Source: Embleya scabrispora (GTDB lineage Bacteria; Actinomycetota; Actinomycetes; Streptomycetales; Streptomycetaceae). From it: a stretch of 64,000 nucleotides of DNA. Shown here piece after piece: positions 63,553 through 64,000 of this stretch. The notes beneath the pieces were generated by a model. That model ran no database searches. It was not told the origin of the DNA and saw only the letters and a program-made list of their open reading frames with translations. The translations under genes and the position numbers were made by a program. The stretch is taken from NCBI RefSeq assembly GCF_002024165.1, contig NZ_MWQN01000001.1:1488001-1552000 (forward strand), in the 5' to 3' direction. Each line of letters starts with the position of its first letter. Position 1 is the stretch's first letter.

Positions 63553-64000
63553 ATGCCCGAACTGCGTGTCGTGGCCGTCAGCAACGACGGCACACGGTTG
63601 GTGCTGAAGGCTGCCGACGGCACTGAGTACATGTTGCCCATCGACGAGCGGCTCCGCGCCGCCGTCCGGGGCGACCGCGCCAGACTCGGTCAGATCGAGA
63701 TCGAAGTCGAGAGCCAGCTGCGTCCGCGTGACATCCAGGCCCGGATAAGGGCCGGTGCCACCGCGGAGGAGGTCGCACAGCTCGCCGGCATCCCCGTGGA
63801 CCGCGTACGGCGGTTCGAGGGCCCGGTGCTCGCGGAGCGTGCCTTCATGGCCGAGCGTGCCCGCAAGACCCCGATCCGCCGGCAGGGCGAGACCACCGGT
63901 CCGCTGCTCGGCGAGATCGTCACCGAGCGACTGCACCTGCGCGGCGCCGACTCCGAGTCGGTGCAGTGGGATTCGTGGCGCCGCGACGACGGCAGCTGGG
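63553..64000 (+). CDS. sepH: Septation protein SepH, N-terminal part (truncated by the window)
   Basis: 149 residues present, open to the window end. Matches DUF3071/SepH: PELRVVAVSNDGTRLVLK, a YMLPIDERLRAAVRGD segment, an HTH-like RDIQARIRAGATAEEVAQLAG and VRRFEGPVLAERAFMAERA. SepH binds FtsZ and promotes Z-ring assembly in Streptomyces and mycobacteria. ATG at 63553 after GGGAGG. The remaining C-terminal part is outside the window. Confidence 0.92.
   Translation, partial: MPELRVVAVSNDGTRLVLKAADGTEYMLPIDERLRAAVRGDRARLGQIEIEVESQLRPRDIQARIRAGATAEEVAQLAGIPVDRVRRFEGPVLAERAFMAERARKTPIRRQGETTGPLLGEIVTERLHLRGADSESVQWDSWRRDDGSW

Overview
High-GC actinomycete chromosome, most probably a Streptomycetaceae-type genome. 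The evidence is the strong GC bias, many GTG starts, ATGA/GTGA gene overlaps, and actinobacterial marker families: SepH, DUF3093, DUF4193, DUF3159, DUF3710, CutRS and a Cys-rich-tail ferrochelatase. The right-hand third (about 47.4-64 kb) resembles, from memory, the conserved Streptomyces core block around sepH-hemH-cutRS-dut. The left part is more accessory.

Layout. 1-0.3 kb: 3' end of a TerD-domain gene. 0.3-0.75 kb: GC-rich degenerate repeats. 0.75-7.05 kb: a hypothetical gene, then a complete arginine deiminase operon (permease, arcA, arcB, arcC; minus strand). 7.3-12.9 kb: a three-gene RNA-repair operon, MerR-type regulator > Hen1 2'-O-methyltransferase > Pnkp kinase/phosphatase/ligase, with an unusually long Ala/Pro/Gly linker in Hen1. 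13.0-21.6 kb: a modified pst operon, pstC > pstA > membrane-anchored pstS > second anchored binding-protein-like gene (one-base frameshift) > catalytically degenerate sortase > pstB > YegP-like gene. 22.0-26.8 kb, divergent: two tandem secreted PstS-like proteins, then two secreted proteins that share a two-cysteine module. The larger one carries a TG-rich stalk and a LAHTG sorting signal. Together 13-26.8 kb looks like a cell-surface phosphate or anion capture locus.

26.9-30.6 kb: an F420-type oxidoreductase, a hypothetical gene, and an orphan pair of type VII secretion-like genes. The intergenic region upstream of that pair carries two perfect DnaA boxes. 30.7-37.5 kb: TRAM/rRNA methyltransferase (frameshifted), a KimA-like K+ importer divergent from two TrkA/RCK regulators, and an NsdA-like regulator. 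37.8-47.2 kb: DUF3159 and OB-fold genes, then kdpFABC-kdpDE on the minus strand with an extra 27-residue membrane peptide ahead of kdpF. Two independent K+ uptake systems therefore lie within 15 kb.

47.4-64 kb: DUF3710, dut, thioesterase, SDR, DUF3093, DUF4193, gamma-carbonic anhydrase, an ABC exporter pair behind a clear sigma-70-like promoter, an acyl-ACP desaturase with a striking nested operator dyad, cutR/cutS, a 57-residue conserved small protein, inositol monophosphatase, hemH, an FAD-linked sugar-lactone oxidase (TTG start), a membrane protein, and the 5' part of sepH running off the end.

Limits: both frameshifts are one-base contractions in G/C homopolymers and may be consensus errors. 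Start sites were chosen by eye. No rRNA, tRNA, CRISPR array or insertion sequence was seen.
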